DNA from: Amycolatopsis viridis
GTDB lineage: Bacteria > Actinomycetota > Actinomycetes > Mycobacteriales > Pseudonocardiaceae
DNA: 64,000 bases
Assembly: GCF_011758765.1 (NCBI RefSeq)
Contig: NZ_JAANOU010000001.1
Location: forward strand, 3,162,001-3,226,000
Direction: 5' to 3'
Shown here: positions 51,776 through 59,656 of the stretch, piece by piece
Layout of the letters: the number at the start of each line of letters is the position of its first letter
Position numbering within the stretch: position 1 is the stretch's first letter
Notes under the pieces: model-generated
What the model was told of the DNA's origin: nothing
Seen by the model: the letters and a program-made list of their open reading frames with translations, nothing else
Databases searched by the model: none
Position numbers and translations under genes: made by a program

Positions 51776-51918
51776 ACTCCTACGCTATTCGGGTGACGTT
51801 CCGGTGTCCGGCGAATTTCGGACACCTCTCACCCAGCGTGAGCACTCAGGCCCTATAGCGCACTGTTGATCACCCCCGGTGACCCACCCCCCGGTCACGG
51901 CGCTCCGCCGATGGGCTA

Positions 51919-51936
51919 CTCTTGTGCGCACAAGAG
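51919..51936. promoter_or_regulatory. 18-bp perfect palindrome upstream of tRNA-Leu
   Basis: CTCTTGTGCG continues symmetrically as CACAAGAG without mismatch, ending eight bases before the tRNA. It overlaps the expected promoter or 5' leader (TACTCT just before could be a -10 element). It could be a regulator site or a hairpin in the tRNA precursor. Confidence 0.6.
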
Positions 51937-51944
51937 AAGAGCAG

Positions 51945-52028
51945 GTCCGAGTGGCGGAATGGCAGACGCGCTAGCTTGAGGTGCTAGTGCCCGTAAAGGG
52001 CGTGGGGGTTCAAGTCCCCCCTCGGACA
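51945..52028 (+). tRNA. tRNA-Leu (anticodon GAG)
   Basis: A type II tRNA of 84 nt. Acceptor stem GTCCGAG pairs with CTCGGAC and the discriminator base is A. The anticodon arm CTAGC-TTGAGGT-GCTAG puts GAG at the anticodon. A long variable arm (GCCCGTAAAGGGC) and the T arm GGGGG-TTCAAGT-CCCCC follow. The gene does not encode CCA. It forms the boundary of the island that begins with the integrase. Confidence 0.97.
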
Positions 52029-52035
52029 CAGTTTC

Positions 52036-52051
52036 GTGGCAGATCTGCCAC
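52036..52051. repeat. 16-bp perfect palindrome just after tRNA-Leu
   Basis: GTGGCAGATCTGCCAC is fully self-complementary and starts seven bases past the tRNA. No T-run follows. It might be the tRNA terminator stem or part of the integration site of the adjacent element. Confidence 0.6.
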
Positions 52052-52112
52052 ATCTGACGTATAAGTGCTTGAGTGCACTCCACCACCTGATTGCGGCATG
52101 TAGGCCGCGTCC

Positions 52113-52607
52113 GTGTGTCTCCCGGCGGTGGTCCTCGTGACCGGCGCCGTGATCAAGCCGGTCATCCCGGCTACTCCTTCCCCGCGCGATGGTCATGCCG
52201 CTGTCGGCATCGGGACCACCCGTCGAACGCTGCCGCTCCCAGCAATGGCGGCACCTCGCACGAGCGACGTCGTGTACGGGATGGCGGCGGTGGACTGCCG
52301 GGGCCGCGTAGCCGATCGAACGGTGCTGACGGCGCTGTCCTGGGCACCGGGCGACCGCTTGGACATCCGCGAATCTCACGGCCTCCTCCTCGTTCGCCGC
52401 GACGACCACGGTGTGTTCAGCGTGACGAAGCAGGGGCACCTTCGGCTGCCCGCCAACGTTCGGCACCGGTGTGGCCTGGTTCCCGGCGACCGCGTCCTCC
52501 TGGTCACCGACTCCCAGCGGGACCTGCTCATCGTCCACCCGCCCGCAGCGCTCGACGACCTCCTCGCCCATCGCCACACCGAGGTACGGGGCGGTGATCC
52601 CGCATGA
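52113..52607 (+). CDS. AbrB/SpoVT-like DNA-binding protein
   Basis: Up to 164 residues. The C-terminal half VFSVTKQGHLRLPANVRHRC then LVPGDRVLLVTD is a swapped-hairpin AbrB/MazE domain; the middle has VVYGMAAVDCRGRVADRTVL. The true start is uncertain: GTG at 52113, a later GTG, or ATG at 52245 are possible, and the core of the protein begins only near TTRRTLPLP. ATGA overlap with the integrase suggests that it controls or accompanies integration. Similar pairs are common in actinobacterial mobile elements. Confidence 0.72.
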   Translation: MCLPAVVLVTGAVIKPVIPATPSPRDGHAAVGIGTTRRTLPLPAMAAPRTSDVVYGMAAVDCRGRVADRTVLTALSWAPGDRLDIRESHGLLLVRRDDHGVFSVTKQGHLRLPANVRHRCGLVPGDRVLLVTDSQRDLLIVHPPAALDDLLAHRHTEVRGGDPA

Positions 52608-53446
52608 CGACACCGTCCTCCGCCGACCTGGACGCCGCGCGCCTGCTGCTGACACGAATGGGCCTCTCCCGCCGCAACGCCTGCGGCGGACGTAGCGCTG
52701 GCGAACATCTCATCGCCGCCCTGCGCTGCCTGTACCGGCACGCCGAAGACGACGGGCTCATCGACCCAGCCGACAATCCGGCCACGAAGGTCGCCAAACC
52801 ACGCCGCCTGCCCTCCACCCGCCGCGCGGTCGCCCACACCCGGCTGGCCGAGATCAACCACGTCGCCGCCACCACCGGCAACGACCCCGCACTCGACAGC
52901 CTGATCCTGCGCCTGCACACCGAAACCGCCTGCCGACGCGGCGGCGCACTCGCGCTCCGCCCCCAAGACCTCGACCCAGACCAGTGCCTGATCTTCCTGC
53001 GTGAGAAGGGCGAAACGGTGCGCTGGCAACCGGTGTCACCAACCCTGATGACCCACCTCCAGCACCACGCCGACCAACGCCACGCCCCACGCGACGGCCA
53101 ACTCCTCCGCTACACCGACGGCCGGCCGATCACCACCAGGCGTTACGACCACCTCTGGACAAGAATCGGCAAACACCTCCTCCGGGTCGCTACCCAGCAA
53201 ATCTCCACCCACTGGCTCCGCCACACCACCCTCACCTGGGTCGGACGCAACTTCGGCTACGCCGTCGCCCGCGCCTACGCGGGACACACCGACCACAACA
53301 ACGACGCCGGCACCACAACGACCTACGTCCGAGCCAGCATGGAAAAGAGCTTGCCGCCGCGCTCGCCGCTCCCACCGGTGAACCACACCCCCTCGCCTAG
53401 TTCACAGCTGCCGCAACCTCTTAGGCGTGAACTATGTACGCGATAG
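52604..53446 (+). CDS. Tyrosine recombinase (integrase), C-terminal frameshift
   Basis: A 280-residue integrase with the catalytic set: Arg111 in ETACRRGG, Lys135, His203 and Arg206 in HWLRHTTL, His228 in AGHTDH and Tyr241 in TTTTYVRA. After Tyr241 the frame runs into Pro-rich text. One base shift restores ELAAALAAPTGEPHPLA and a TAG at 53398-53400, which is the family's usual end. So one base was lost in the A-run near 53343-53347, or this is a sequencing error. All catalytic residues precede the shift and it may still work. It sits next to tRNA-Leu. Confidence 0.85.
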   Translation: MTTPSSADLDAARLLLTRMGLSRRNACGGRSAGEHLIAALRCLYRHAEDDGLIDPADNPATKVAKPRRLPSTRRAVAHTRLAEINHVAATTGNDPALDSLILRLHTETACRRGGALALRPQDLDPDQCLIFLREKGETVRWQPVSPTLMTHLQHHADQRHAPRDGQLLRYTDGRPITTRRYDHLWTRIGKHLLRVATQQISTHWLRHTTLTWVGRNFGYAVARAYAGHTDHNNDAGTTTTYVRASMEKSLPPRSPLPPVNHTPSPSSQLPQPLRRELCTR

Positions 53447-53487
53447 CGCGTTGACCTGCGAAAATGCGACTCCTGCAGGTAAACGCG
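53447..53487. other. Long stem-loop after the integrase
   Basis: CGCGTT-G-ACCTGC at 53447-53459 pairs with GCAGGT-A-AACGCG at 53475-53487: twelve base pairs interrupted by a single G/A mismatch, with a 15-base loop. It begins right at the end of the integrase frame. It could be a terminator, an attachment-site arm or the first helix of a structured RNA. Confidence 0.65.
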
Positions 53488-53721
53488 GGTTCAGGTGAGT
53501 TGAGGCACGTTCCAGCCCGTTGTGTGCACAGCGCTGCTCCCAGCAGCCTGGTGTTTCGCGTGCGCACACCGCTCGCTCGACACGGCACATAGCCGTGCGA
53601 ACGACGAGCAACGTCCAAATTGCGTCCTGGGTGATCTGGGCGGTGTTGCAAACCCGAGCGCGGCCAGCGCTCCGTCCTCGGCCACCTTGTCGACCGCGGC
53701 GACCGTGGTGCTGCAAATCTC

Positions 53722-53887
53722 GCTGGCCGCGGACGGCCAGCGCTGCCCGGGTCGTCGATCCGGTCGTGCGTCCTGGTGTCGTTGCGATCCTCGCCGACCG
53801 CCGACGGCCAGCGCTGCCTGTGGTCCTCGTTCGTCCGGGCCTGTCTGAAGAGGGTGTTGCGATCCTCGCTGGCCGCGGACGGCCAGC
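53722..53887. repeat. Three spaced copies of a hairpin repeat (about 73-base period)
   Basis: GCTGGCCG-CGGA-CGGCCAGC occurs perfectly at 53722-53741 and 53868-53887; a degenerate copy with only the right arm intact is at 53793-53812. Each is preceded by a short shared text (AATC/GATCCTCGC) and followed by GCTGCC. The two perfect copies can each form an eight-bp stem with a four-base loop. Confidence 0.8.
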
Positions 53888-54202
53888 GCTGCCCTGCCTC
53901 ACCAGGCACCCAGGCGGCAAGCCCGGCATGGACACGCATCAGACTCTCATCAAGGAAGACGACACGCCGACCACAGCATCGGAACCTCCCGGCGTGTCGC
54001 TTCACGCCACAGGTTCCCAACCCTGCACGCCAAGTACTTGGTTCACCGGCCGGCGGGACCTGGCCGTGGCCCGCCGAGCAGTACTGGCGGACGCGGGCCG
54101 GACTGAGGTGAGACTAGCTTGTCCGGTTTCTGACACATGTCACGGCCAGGTCGTGCGGATCATCGCTACCAGCGAAAACGTCACGAGACCAGCATTGTCG
54201 GC

Positions 54203-54613
54203 ATGACGAACCGAACTGTGACCGACCCCGGCGCCCGCGAGAAGCTGCACATTGCCAGGACGCTGCTCGGCGGCTACGCGGCCGTGGCCGTGCTGACCCT
54301 GTTGGCGATCGTGGTGTTCAGCGGCAACCCTGACCTCGTCACCGGCGCGGTGTGGATCCGCGGCTCGATCCTCGCGGCCGCGTCGCTGGTGACCTTCGCG
54401 CTCGGGGTCTCCATGGCGAACGGCTCGCGCGGCAACTACCGGCGGGTGAAGATCATCGCGCTGGCCCAGGTGGTGGCGATCGTGGTGATCGAGTGCATCC
54501 CCGGTTCCTTCCCGGTCTGGTTCAAGATCGCGAACGGGGTGTGCGGGGCGCTGCTGGTCATCGTCGTCCTGCTGACCCTCTCCCGCAGCGTGCGCGCCAC
54601 CTTCGCGGCCTAA
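54203..54613 (+). CDS. Small four-helix membrane protein
   Basis: A 136-residue protein with four hydrophobic segments (near residues 22-39, 52-70, 83-98 and 107-125). No signal peptide or recognised family. It precedes a sensor kinase gene by 13 bases on the same strand, so it may be part of that regulatory operon, perhaps as a sensor accessory. ATG opening MTNRTVTD; the upstream extension of the frame is unlikely. Confidence 0.7.
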   Translation: MTNRTVTDPGAREKLHIARTLLGGYAAVAVLTLLAIVVFSGNPDLVTGAVWIRGSILAAASLVTFALGVSMANGSRGNYRRVKIIALAQVVAIVVIECIPGSFPVWFKIANGVCGALLVIVVLLTLSRSVRATFAA

Positions 54614-54626
54614 TACGGTTCTCGCT

Positions 54627-55691
54627 GTGGACGAACTGCGCGGCGTGGACGAGCGGCGCCGGCTGCTGCTCTCCCTCGGCATGCTCTGCTACCCGTTCCT
54701 GGCGGCCGCGGGCGTCAACCAGTACGCGCACGGCGCAGGTCTCGTGGTCGGCTACCTGCTGCTGGTGGCCATCTCCGGCTGTTACCTGGCGCTCATGATC
54801 GCCTCGATGCGGTCGGCGTGGCGGGTCTACTGGTGGCTGGTGGCGGTGATGACGGTGCTGGCCGTGCTGCTCGCGCCGCTGGCCCACGAGGGCGTGCTGA
54901 TCCTCGCCGCGGTGATCGTGCCGTCGGCGGCGGCACGTGTCGGGGTCCGGACGGCGGTGGCCGTCGTGGCCCTGGGTGCCGCGACGTGCGTGGTGGTGCC
55001 GATGGTGGTGCCCGGCTGGAACACCGGCGGGAGCTGGTACTTCGCGGTGGCGGTGGTGTTCACCGCACTGCTGGTGCTCGCCTTCAGCCGCACCGCCACG
55101 GCCAACCAGCAGCTGCGCGAGGCGAGGGCCGAGGTGGCGCGCCTGGCGTCGGAGGCCGAGCGCAACCGGATCGCCCGCGACCTGCACGACCTGCTCGGCC
55201 ACTCGCTCACCGCGATCACCGTGAAGAGCGCGCTGGCCAGAAGACTGGACCCGGACGCGGCACGAGCCGAGATGGAGTCGGTGGAGCAGCTGGCCCGGCA
55301 GGCGTTGTCCGACGTGCGGGCCGCGGTGTCCGGGTACCAGGACGTCACGCTCGCCGGCGAGCTGGCCAAAGGCCGGGAACTGCTGCGGGCGGCGGGCGTC
55401 GCGGCCGACCTGCCGACCGCCTGCGACGTGGTGCCACCGCGGCGGCAGGAGCTGTTCGGCTGGGTCGTCCGGGAAGGGGTGACGAACGTGGTGCGGCACG
55501 CGCGGGCCGGTCGCTGCACGGTGGAGCTCACCGCGTCCTCGGTGGAGGTGCGCGACGACGGGGTGGGCGGCCCTCCCGGTGAGGGGTCCGGTCTGGACGG
55601 TCTGCGGGCCAGGGTGACCGCGGCCGGTGGCGTGCTCACCGCCGGTCCGACGCAAACCGGCGGGTGGTCGTTGCGGGTGGAGGCGGCATGA
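54627..55691 (+). CDS. Sensor histidine kinase, DesK/HisKA_3 type
   Basis: A 354-residue membrane kinase. Five hydrophobic helices occupy residues 10-155, then a short coiled segment (REARAEVARLASEAE). ERNRIARDLHDLLGHSLTAI contains the phospho-accepting His, and the ATPase domain has REGVTNVVRHA (N box) and VRDDGVGGP (G1). Like DesK it probably senses membrane or envelope state. GTG start. It overlaps the response regulator by ATGA. Confidence 0.92.
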   Translation: MDELRGVDERRRLLLSLGMLCYPFLAAAGVNQYAHGAGLVVGYLLLVAISGCYLALMIASMRSAWRVYWWLVAVMTVLAVLLAPLAHEGVLILAAVIVPSAAARVGVRTAVAVVALGAATCVVVPMVVPGWNTGGSWYFAVAVVFTALLVLAFSRTATANQQLREARAEVARLASEAERNRIARDLHDLLGHSLTAITVKSALARRLDPDAARAEMESVEQLARQALSDVRAAVSGYQDVTLAGELAKGRELLRAAGVAADLPTACDVVPPRRQELFGWVVREGVTNVVRHARAGRCTVELTASSVEVRDDGVGGPPGEGSGLDGLRARVTAAGGVLTAGPTQTGGWSLRVEAA

Positions 55692-56296
55692 CGATCAGGC
55701 TGCTGCTGGCCGACGACCAGGAGCTGATCCGGCAGGCGCTCGGCGTGTTGCTCGACCTCGAACCGGACTTCGAGGTGGTGGCCTCGGTCGGCCGCGGCGA
55801 CGAGGTCACGGCCGCGGCGCTGGAACACCGCCCGGACGTCGCGCTGCTGGACATCGACATGCCGGGGCTGGACGGCCTGGCGGCCGCCGCCGTGCTCACC
55901 GCGCAGGTGCCCGACTGTCGCGTGGTCATCCTGACCACCTTCGGCCGCACCGGCTACCTGCGCCGCGCCATGGAGGCGGGCGCCGTCGGGTTCGTCGTGA
56001 AGGACGCCCCGGCCGACGCGCTGGCCGACGCCATCCGGCGGGTGATGGCGGGCGAGCGCGTGGTCGACCCGGCACTGGCCGCGGCCACGCTGGCGGCGGG
56101 CGAGTCACCGTTGACCGCGCGCGAACGCGACGTGCTCATCGCCGTCCGCTCCAGCGCCAGCGTGGCCGAGATCGCGGCGCGGTTGTACCTGGCCGAGGGC
56201 ACGGTGCGGAACTACCTGTCCGGAGCGACCACGAAAACCGGTACCCGCAACCGGATGGAGGCGTTGCGGGTGGCCGACGAACGCGGATGGCTCTAG
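55688..56296 (+). CDS. NarL/LuxR-type response regulator
   Basis: A 202-residue regulator: receiver domain with acidic pair Asp9/Asp10, phospho-acceptor Asp55 (LLDIDMPG), TTFGRTGYL and FVVKDAP with the conserved Lys. The C-terminal helix-turn-helix is LTARERDVLIAVRSSASVAE then GTVRNYLSGATTKTGTRN. It is the output partner of the kinase upstream, coupled by ATGA. No clear target operon stands downstream; the next stretch is pseudogenes. Confidence 0.93.
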   Translation: MTIRLLLADDQELIRQALGVLLDLEPDFEVVASVGRGDEVTAAALEHRPDVALLDIDMPGLDGLAAAAVLTAQVPDCRVVILTTFGRTGYLRRAMEAGAVGFVVKDAPADALADAIRRVMAGERVVDPALAAATLAAGESPLTARERDVLIAVRSSASVAEIAARLYLAEGTVRNYLSGATTKTGTRNRMEALRVADERGWL

Positions 56297-56339
56297 CGCG
56301 ATCCGGTGCGGCGCAACGACCCTCGGGCGATCCCGCGGC

Positions 56340-56561
56340 CGTCCGGCACGAACGTCCAGCCGGGTCGTGCGAACTTGCCGGCACTGTCGGAATCAGCGCC
56401 TCCTCCGCTTCGAACACACCACCGCCCTGCGCAACGCCAGCCTGGTCACCAGTCACCGCCTCGGCCAGGCCGTCCATCACCACCTCACCACCCGGGATTT
56501 TCGTGCTGATGCAGCACTGAGCTCGGCCCGGCAGCGGTTTGGCGGACAAGAAGTCGCGTAA
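56340..56561 (+). pseudogene. Broken ArsR-type HTH regulator
   Basis: One frame reads CELAGTVGISASSAS from 56368; the next frame continues EHTTALRNASLVTSHRLGQA and VHHHLTTRDF to a stop at 56559. Together this is the recognition helix and wing of an ArsR-like protein, joined by a one-base shift near 56409-56412. The first half of the protein is not recognisable upstream. It follows directly after the response-regulator gene. Confidence 0.6.
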
Positions 56562-56589
56562 CAACTCACCCTGGGCCCGTCCCCACTCG

Positions 56590-57300
56590 TTGATCGTTCA
56601 CGGCAGTCGGCGGACGCCTACATCACCAAGCCGACTTTTATCTGTTCTTCTCCGACGCGGTCAGCAACGTCCTGGACGCGTTTCTTGGGCACCCGAACTG
56701 GCGAGTCCGCGCAGCGCTCGCCGAGGCCCTCGGCGACAGCCACACGCCCATTGATAAGGCCGGCCTCGCGGTTATGGAGGTGGCTGGTCCAGGACGCCGA
56801 CTACAAAGTCCGTGCCGCCGTCGCGCCCGCTGTCACCCGCGCCGCGGGGCCGATCGCCGAACGCCACCTCACCACGTTGTTGCGAGATGACAATTGGCAC
56901 GTCCGCGAACGGGCTTTGCGCGGTCTTGACCGGCTCGGACCCGAGCACCCCAAGGCCGACCTCGTACGCTCCGCGCTGGACACCATGAGCACCGACCCGA
57001 GTTGGAGCCGCTGTCCCCGGCACGTTCGGCCCAGCTGGCAGCGACTGCAGATCCTCCACCTCGCCGAATTCGGCCACGGCCCTCGGACACTTGACCACGA
57101 CCGTGCGCTTCTCACGATGCTCAGGGAGACGCGCACCGGCCATCTCGCTCTGCCCACCGAGCTGCGGAAGACGGTCGTCGCCCGGGCACTGCGGAGCAAC
57201 AACTGGCTGGTGCGGCAGGAAGCCGCCCGTCTCGGTGCCGACGAAGGCACCGCGTCGCCGGAAAACCCCCGGCTCAGCGGCGAACGCTTCCGTCGAGCTC
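56590..57300 (+). pseudogene. Decayed HEAT-repeat protein
   Basis: One frame gives FYLFFSDAVSNVLDAFLGHP then NWRVRAALAEALG until about 56760; the reading then shifts by one frame to WLVQDADYKVRAAVAPAV, LLRDDNWHVRERALRGLDRL and later ALRSNNWLVRQEAARLG. These are successive helical HEAT repeats of one protein. The N-terminus and C-terminus are missing. HEAT proteins of this style occur beside NTPases and defence or toxin genes; none is intact here. Confidence 0.6.
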
Positions 57301-57376
57301 GCGATCACCGGACTGTCCAGATCGGCCTCGACATGCGTGACATCGATGATGCGATCGCTGTGGCCCGCGCCGCCGA

Positions 57377-57481
57377 CGCGTCGAAGCGCTGTCGTTCTGC
57401 TGTCTTGCCGGTGTCGACGAAGATGAACGGCTCGTTCTCGATGTACAGCGAGAAGGTGTCGAGAGGACATCTCCGCTTGCT
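57377..57481 (-). pseudogene. Fragment resembling an ImmA/IrrE-type metallopeptidase
   Basis: In an otherwise unrelated minus-strand frame the stretch SKRRCPLDTFSLYIENEPFI followed by FVDTGKTAERQRFDAS matches the text that in ImmA/IrrE (DUF955) proteins immediately precedes the zinc motif HExxH. The expected AHELGH is replaced by an unrelated SAARATAIASS. It is only about 35 codons. ImmA-type peptidases cleave repressors in phages and integrative elements, so a remnant in an island is plausible. Confidence 0.4.
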
Positions 57482-57696
57482 AACTAGCGAGCCCTGACCA
57501 CGCGTCACCGACAAACAGCGAGAGAGCAGCCCGGGGTATCTCGATGCGCAGTGCCCAGTGGACTGGAGTCGAGCTCCTACTGGCACGTTGCGGCACACGG
57601 TGCTGTCCAGCGCGGAGAAAAGTTCCTGATCGACGAGCGTGGCGGCCGCCGTCTGCACCTGAGCCAGACAACGGCCGCCGCTGCTCCCACGTTGGC

Positions 57697-57909
57697 CTAT
57701 TTCCTACCACGTAGTCGATCCCACATCTTGACCACCAGCCCGAGGCCAAGCAGAACTGCGCACCCGATGGTCGCAAAGATCACAGCGAAGATCGGACCGT
57801 GAAACACGAAGGGGAACGCTACCCCGAAGGGCACGAGCCAGCAGGTCGCGACGACGAGGACGATGTCGCGAAGGTGGTGGCGGCTAATCCGTTTCAGCGG
57901 ATCATCCAA
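57697..57909 (-). CDS. Small two-helix membrane protein
   Basis: A possible 70-residue protein with two hydrophobic helices (DIVLVVATCWLVPFGVAFPF, then IFAVIFATIGCAVLLGLGLV) and a basic tail (KMWDRLRGRK), which follows the positive-inside rule. It starts at TTG without a clear ribosome-binding site, so translation is uncertain. No family recognised. The bases between the pseudogenes and this gene hold nothing else I can name. Confidence 0.45.
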   Translation of the reverse strand: MDDPLKRISRHHLRDIVLVVATCWLVPFGVAFPFVFHGPIFAVIFATIGCAVLLGLGLVVKMWDRLRGRK

Positions 57910-58056
57910 TTGTGTCGCGTGCGCAAGAGGTCTCGGGAAACGCGGATACGACGTGCGACTGCTCGCATGTTCCCTTTAGAGCGCACGAACCGCTTCCCTG
58001 GTGCCCCGACTGGGACCTGACCTCATCGTCCATGACGATGAGGTCGAGTTTTGCCT

Positions 58057-59550
58057 TCACCGCGCGCTCGGCGGAATTGCGGGCCGTTCAGCTGGGGTGG
58101 TGTCGATGAAGACAGGGGTCGACGAAACGGGGATTCGAAGTTTTCCGTCGTGGGTTTCCGTGGGCACGCTGACGCAGAGGGCGTCCACCGCGTGCGCGCT
58201 GGGGTATGGCCATTCCCAGGTGAGTTCGATCGAGGGCAGGTCTTCCTGGTCCGCACCATCGTGTCGTTGCCAGGCGATCAGCAGTGGTGTGCGGTTGGTT
58301 CGCTGGATCTCGAACAAGTACAGGTCCGGGTGGTTGGGCACTGTGATCCGGTCGACTCGTTCGACCTTGTCGAGGTGACGTGTCAGCAGTTCGAACGTGT
58401 CGGCGGCCGGGTATCGGTGGCTGATGGTGTCGTCGCTGTAGTCCATCAGTTTGAGTTTGTCGAACATCAGTATCGGGGGGATGCGGAGGACACGGTCCAG
58501 TTTCCACTCGGGTCCCATCGCGTAGTAGAGGTTGCGCCGCACGCCCGCCGACAAGGCCAGTACGGTTCGGACGACCAGATCTCGGCAGGCGATCCGATGA
58601 CGCTTGTTGTCGAGTTCGGTCGGACATCCGTCCATGAACATCTGCAGGGTCGGCGGCAGCTCGTCCATGCATTCGTAGAGGGCTATCACCGCGGGGGCTT
58701 CGGAGGCCTGCATGTCCTCGATCGTGTCGGGCATGGGCACCTCACCGAGGAACTGCTTCTGGTGCGCTGCGAGGACCTCGGCCAGGTAGGGATGGTTGTC
58801 GGGGAAGTCTGTCGGCAGGGGGCCGCTGTGTTCGCTGGCGACGACGGGTTGCCGGCACCCGTGCGCGGCCAGCTGAGCGTGGCATGTCTGCACCAGAGCC
58901 GGGACCTGGTAGGCGTCACCGTAGGGGTGGATGTCGAAGATGTCGAAATATTCGGACCCGTCGCGCAACACCTGGCCGAAGAAGCTCGTCCACGTCTGCG
59001 CTCCAGCCGGGCCGTCACCGAGCATCGCTCCTGGCACCGCCGCACCGAGAACCACCAGGGCGGCGGGGTCGGCGGCCTTGACCGCGGCATGGAACACACG
59101 CAAGTGAGCCAGATACTCCTCAGCCGTGCCCGCCCAGAACAGCGGCAGGCATGGCTCGATCTCGGACTGCCAGAACCGGATCGATCCGGGCCGGCGGCCC
59201 ACCAGTTCGGTGACGAATCGGTGGTACCGGTCGATATCGACCGCCGGTGATGCCGGTAGCCATCGAGTCGCGCGGCGCGTCGCCCACGGTGAGCTAGCAC
59301 AGACCGTCACCCACGCCTCGTCACCGTCGTCGAGTTGATCCAGCAGCGCGTCCACGGCGCCCCACTCGAAAACCCCGGGCTCGGGCTCCACCTGCGACCA
59401 GTAGATGTTCACCCGCACGATGCCCGCCCCCAACGCGTGCGCCTGCGGCATGAACTGCTCCGGCGGACCGAACAACCCGTAGGTCGTGGCACGCACCACG
59501 CCGACTCGGATGCCGGGCAGCAGATCCTCTGCCTGTGCGGTGTACGTCAT
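58057..59550 (-). CDS. Clan GH-A-like glycosidase
   Basis: A 497-residue TIM-barrel protein resembling clan A glycosidases. GAGIVRVNIYWSQVEPEPGV opens the barrel; the acid/base is Glu132 in FWQSEIEP, where the usual Asn before it is Ile; the nucleophile would be Glu240 in VVASEHSGP. FDIFDIHPYGDAYQVP supplies another barrel strand. No signal peptide, hence cytosolic. It is divergent from a TetR gene with a GATAG-N4-CTATC operator between them. Substrate unknown. Confidence 0.75.
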   Translation of the reverse strand: MTYTAQAEDLLPGIRVGVVRATTYGLFGPPEQFMPQAHALGAGIVRVNIYWSQVEPEPGVFEWGAVDALLDQLDDGDEAWVTVCASSPWATRRATRWLPASPAVDIDRYHRFVTELVGRRPGSIRFWQSEIEPCLPLFWAGTAEEYLAHLRVFHAAVKAADPAALVVLGAAVPGAMLGDGPAGAQTWTSFFGQVLRDGSEYFDIFDIHPYGDAYQVPALVQTCHAQLAAHGCRQPVVASEHSGPLPTDFPDNHPYLAEVLAAHQKQFLGEVPMPDTIEDMQASEAPAVIALYECMDELPPTLQMFMDGCPTELDNKRHRIACRDLVVRTVLALSAGVRRNLYYAMGPEWKLDRVLRIPPILMFDKLKLMDYSDDTISHRYPAADTFELLTRHLDKVERVDRITVPNHPDLYLFEIQRTNRTPLLIAWQRHDGADQEDLPSIELTWEWPYPSAHAVDALCVSVPTETHDGKLRIPVSSTPVFIDTTPAERPAIPPSAR

Positions 59551-59631
59551 CGCTACCATCTCTCCCTGAACACCCGTTAGAGGACGAAGCGTCCCTTATA
59601 TTGACAAGCTAGAGTAACAGGACACGACAAC

Positions 59632-59645
59632 GATAGAGGACTATC
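59632..59645. promoter_or_regulatory. GATAG-N4-CTATC operator candidate
   Basis: GATAG at 59632-59636 and CTATC at 59641-59645, with AGGA between, 12 bases upstream of the TetR start and about 80 bases from the divergent glycosidase start. It is the natural site for the TetR protein to repress both genes. GGAC-GAAGC-GTCC at 59582-59594 is a second, weaker inverted repeat in the same gap. Confidence 0.55.
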
Positions 59646-59656
59646 AGTCCCCTACT

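Larger units (their letters stand above)
53447..54202. other. 756-base non-coding block with hairpins and repeats
   Basis: No frame has sustained coding bias. Besides the long stem-loop at 53447, there are perfect hairpins GCTGCT-CCC-AGCAGC (53533-53547) and CACGGC-ACATA-GCCGTG (53581-53597), and a threefold hairpin repeat at 53722-53887. Dense structure with open frames on both strands fits a non-coding repeated element or RNA gene better than a protein gene. The last 250 bases show nothing recognisable. Confidence 0.5.

Noticed and set aside
53520-54206. Open frames on both strands through the structured block after the integrase
   Set aside because: They follow the hairpin repeats, have low-complexity Arg/Pro composition and no conserved domain; the block is better read as non-coding.
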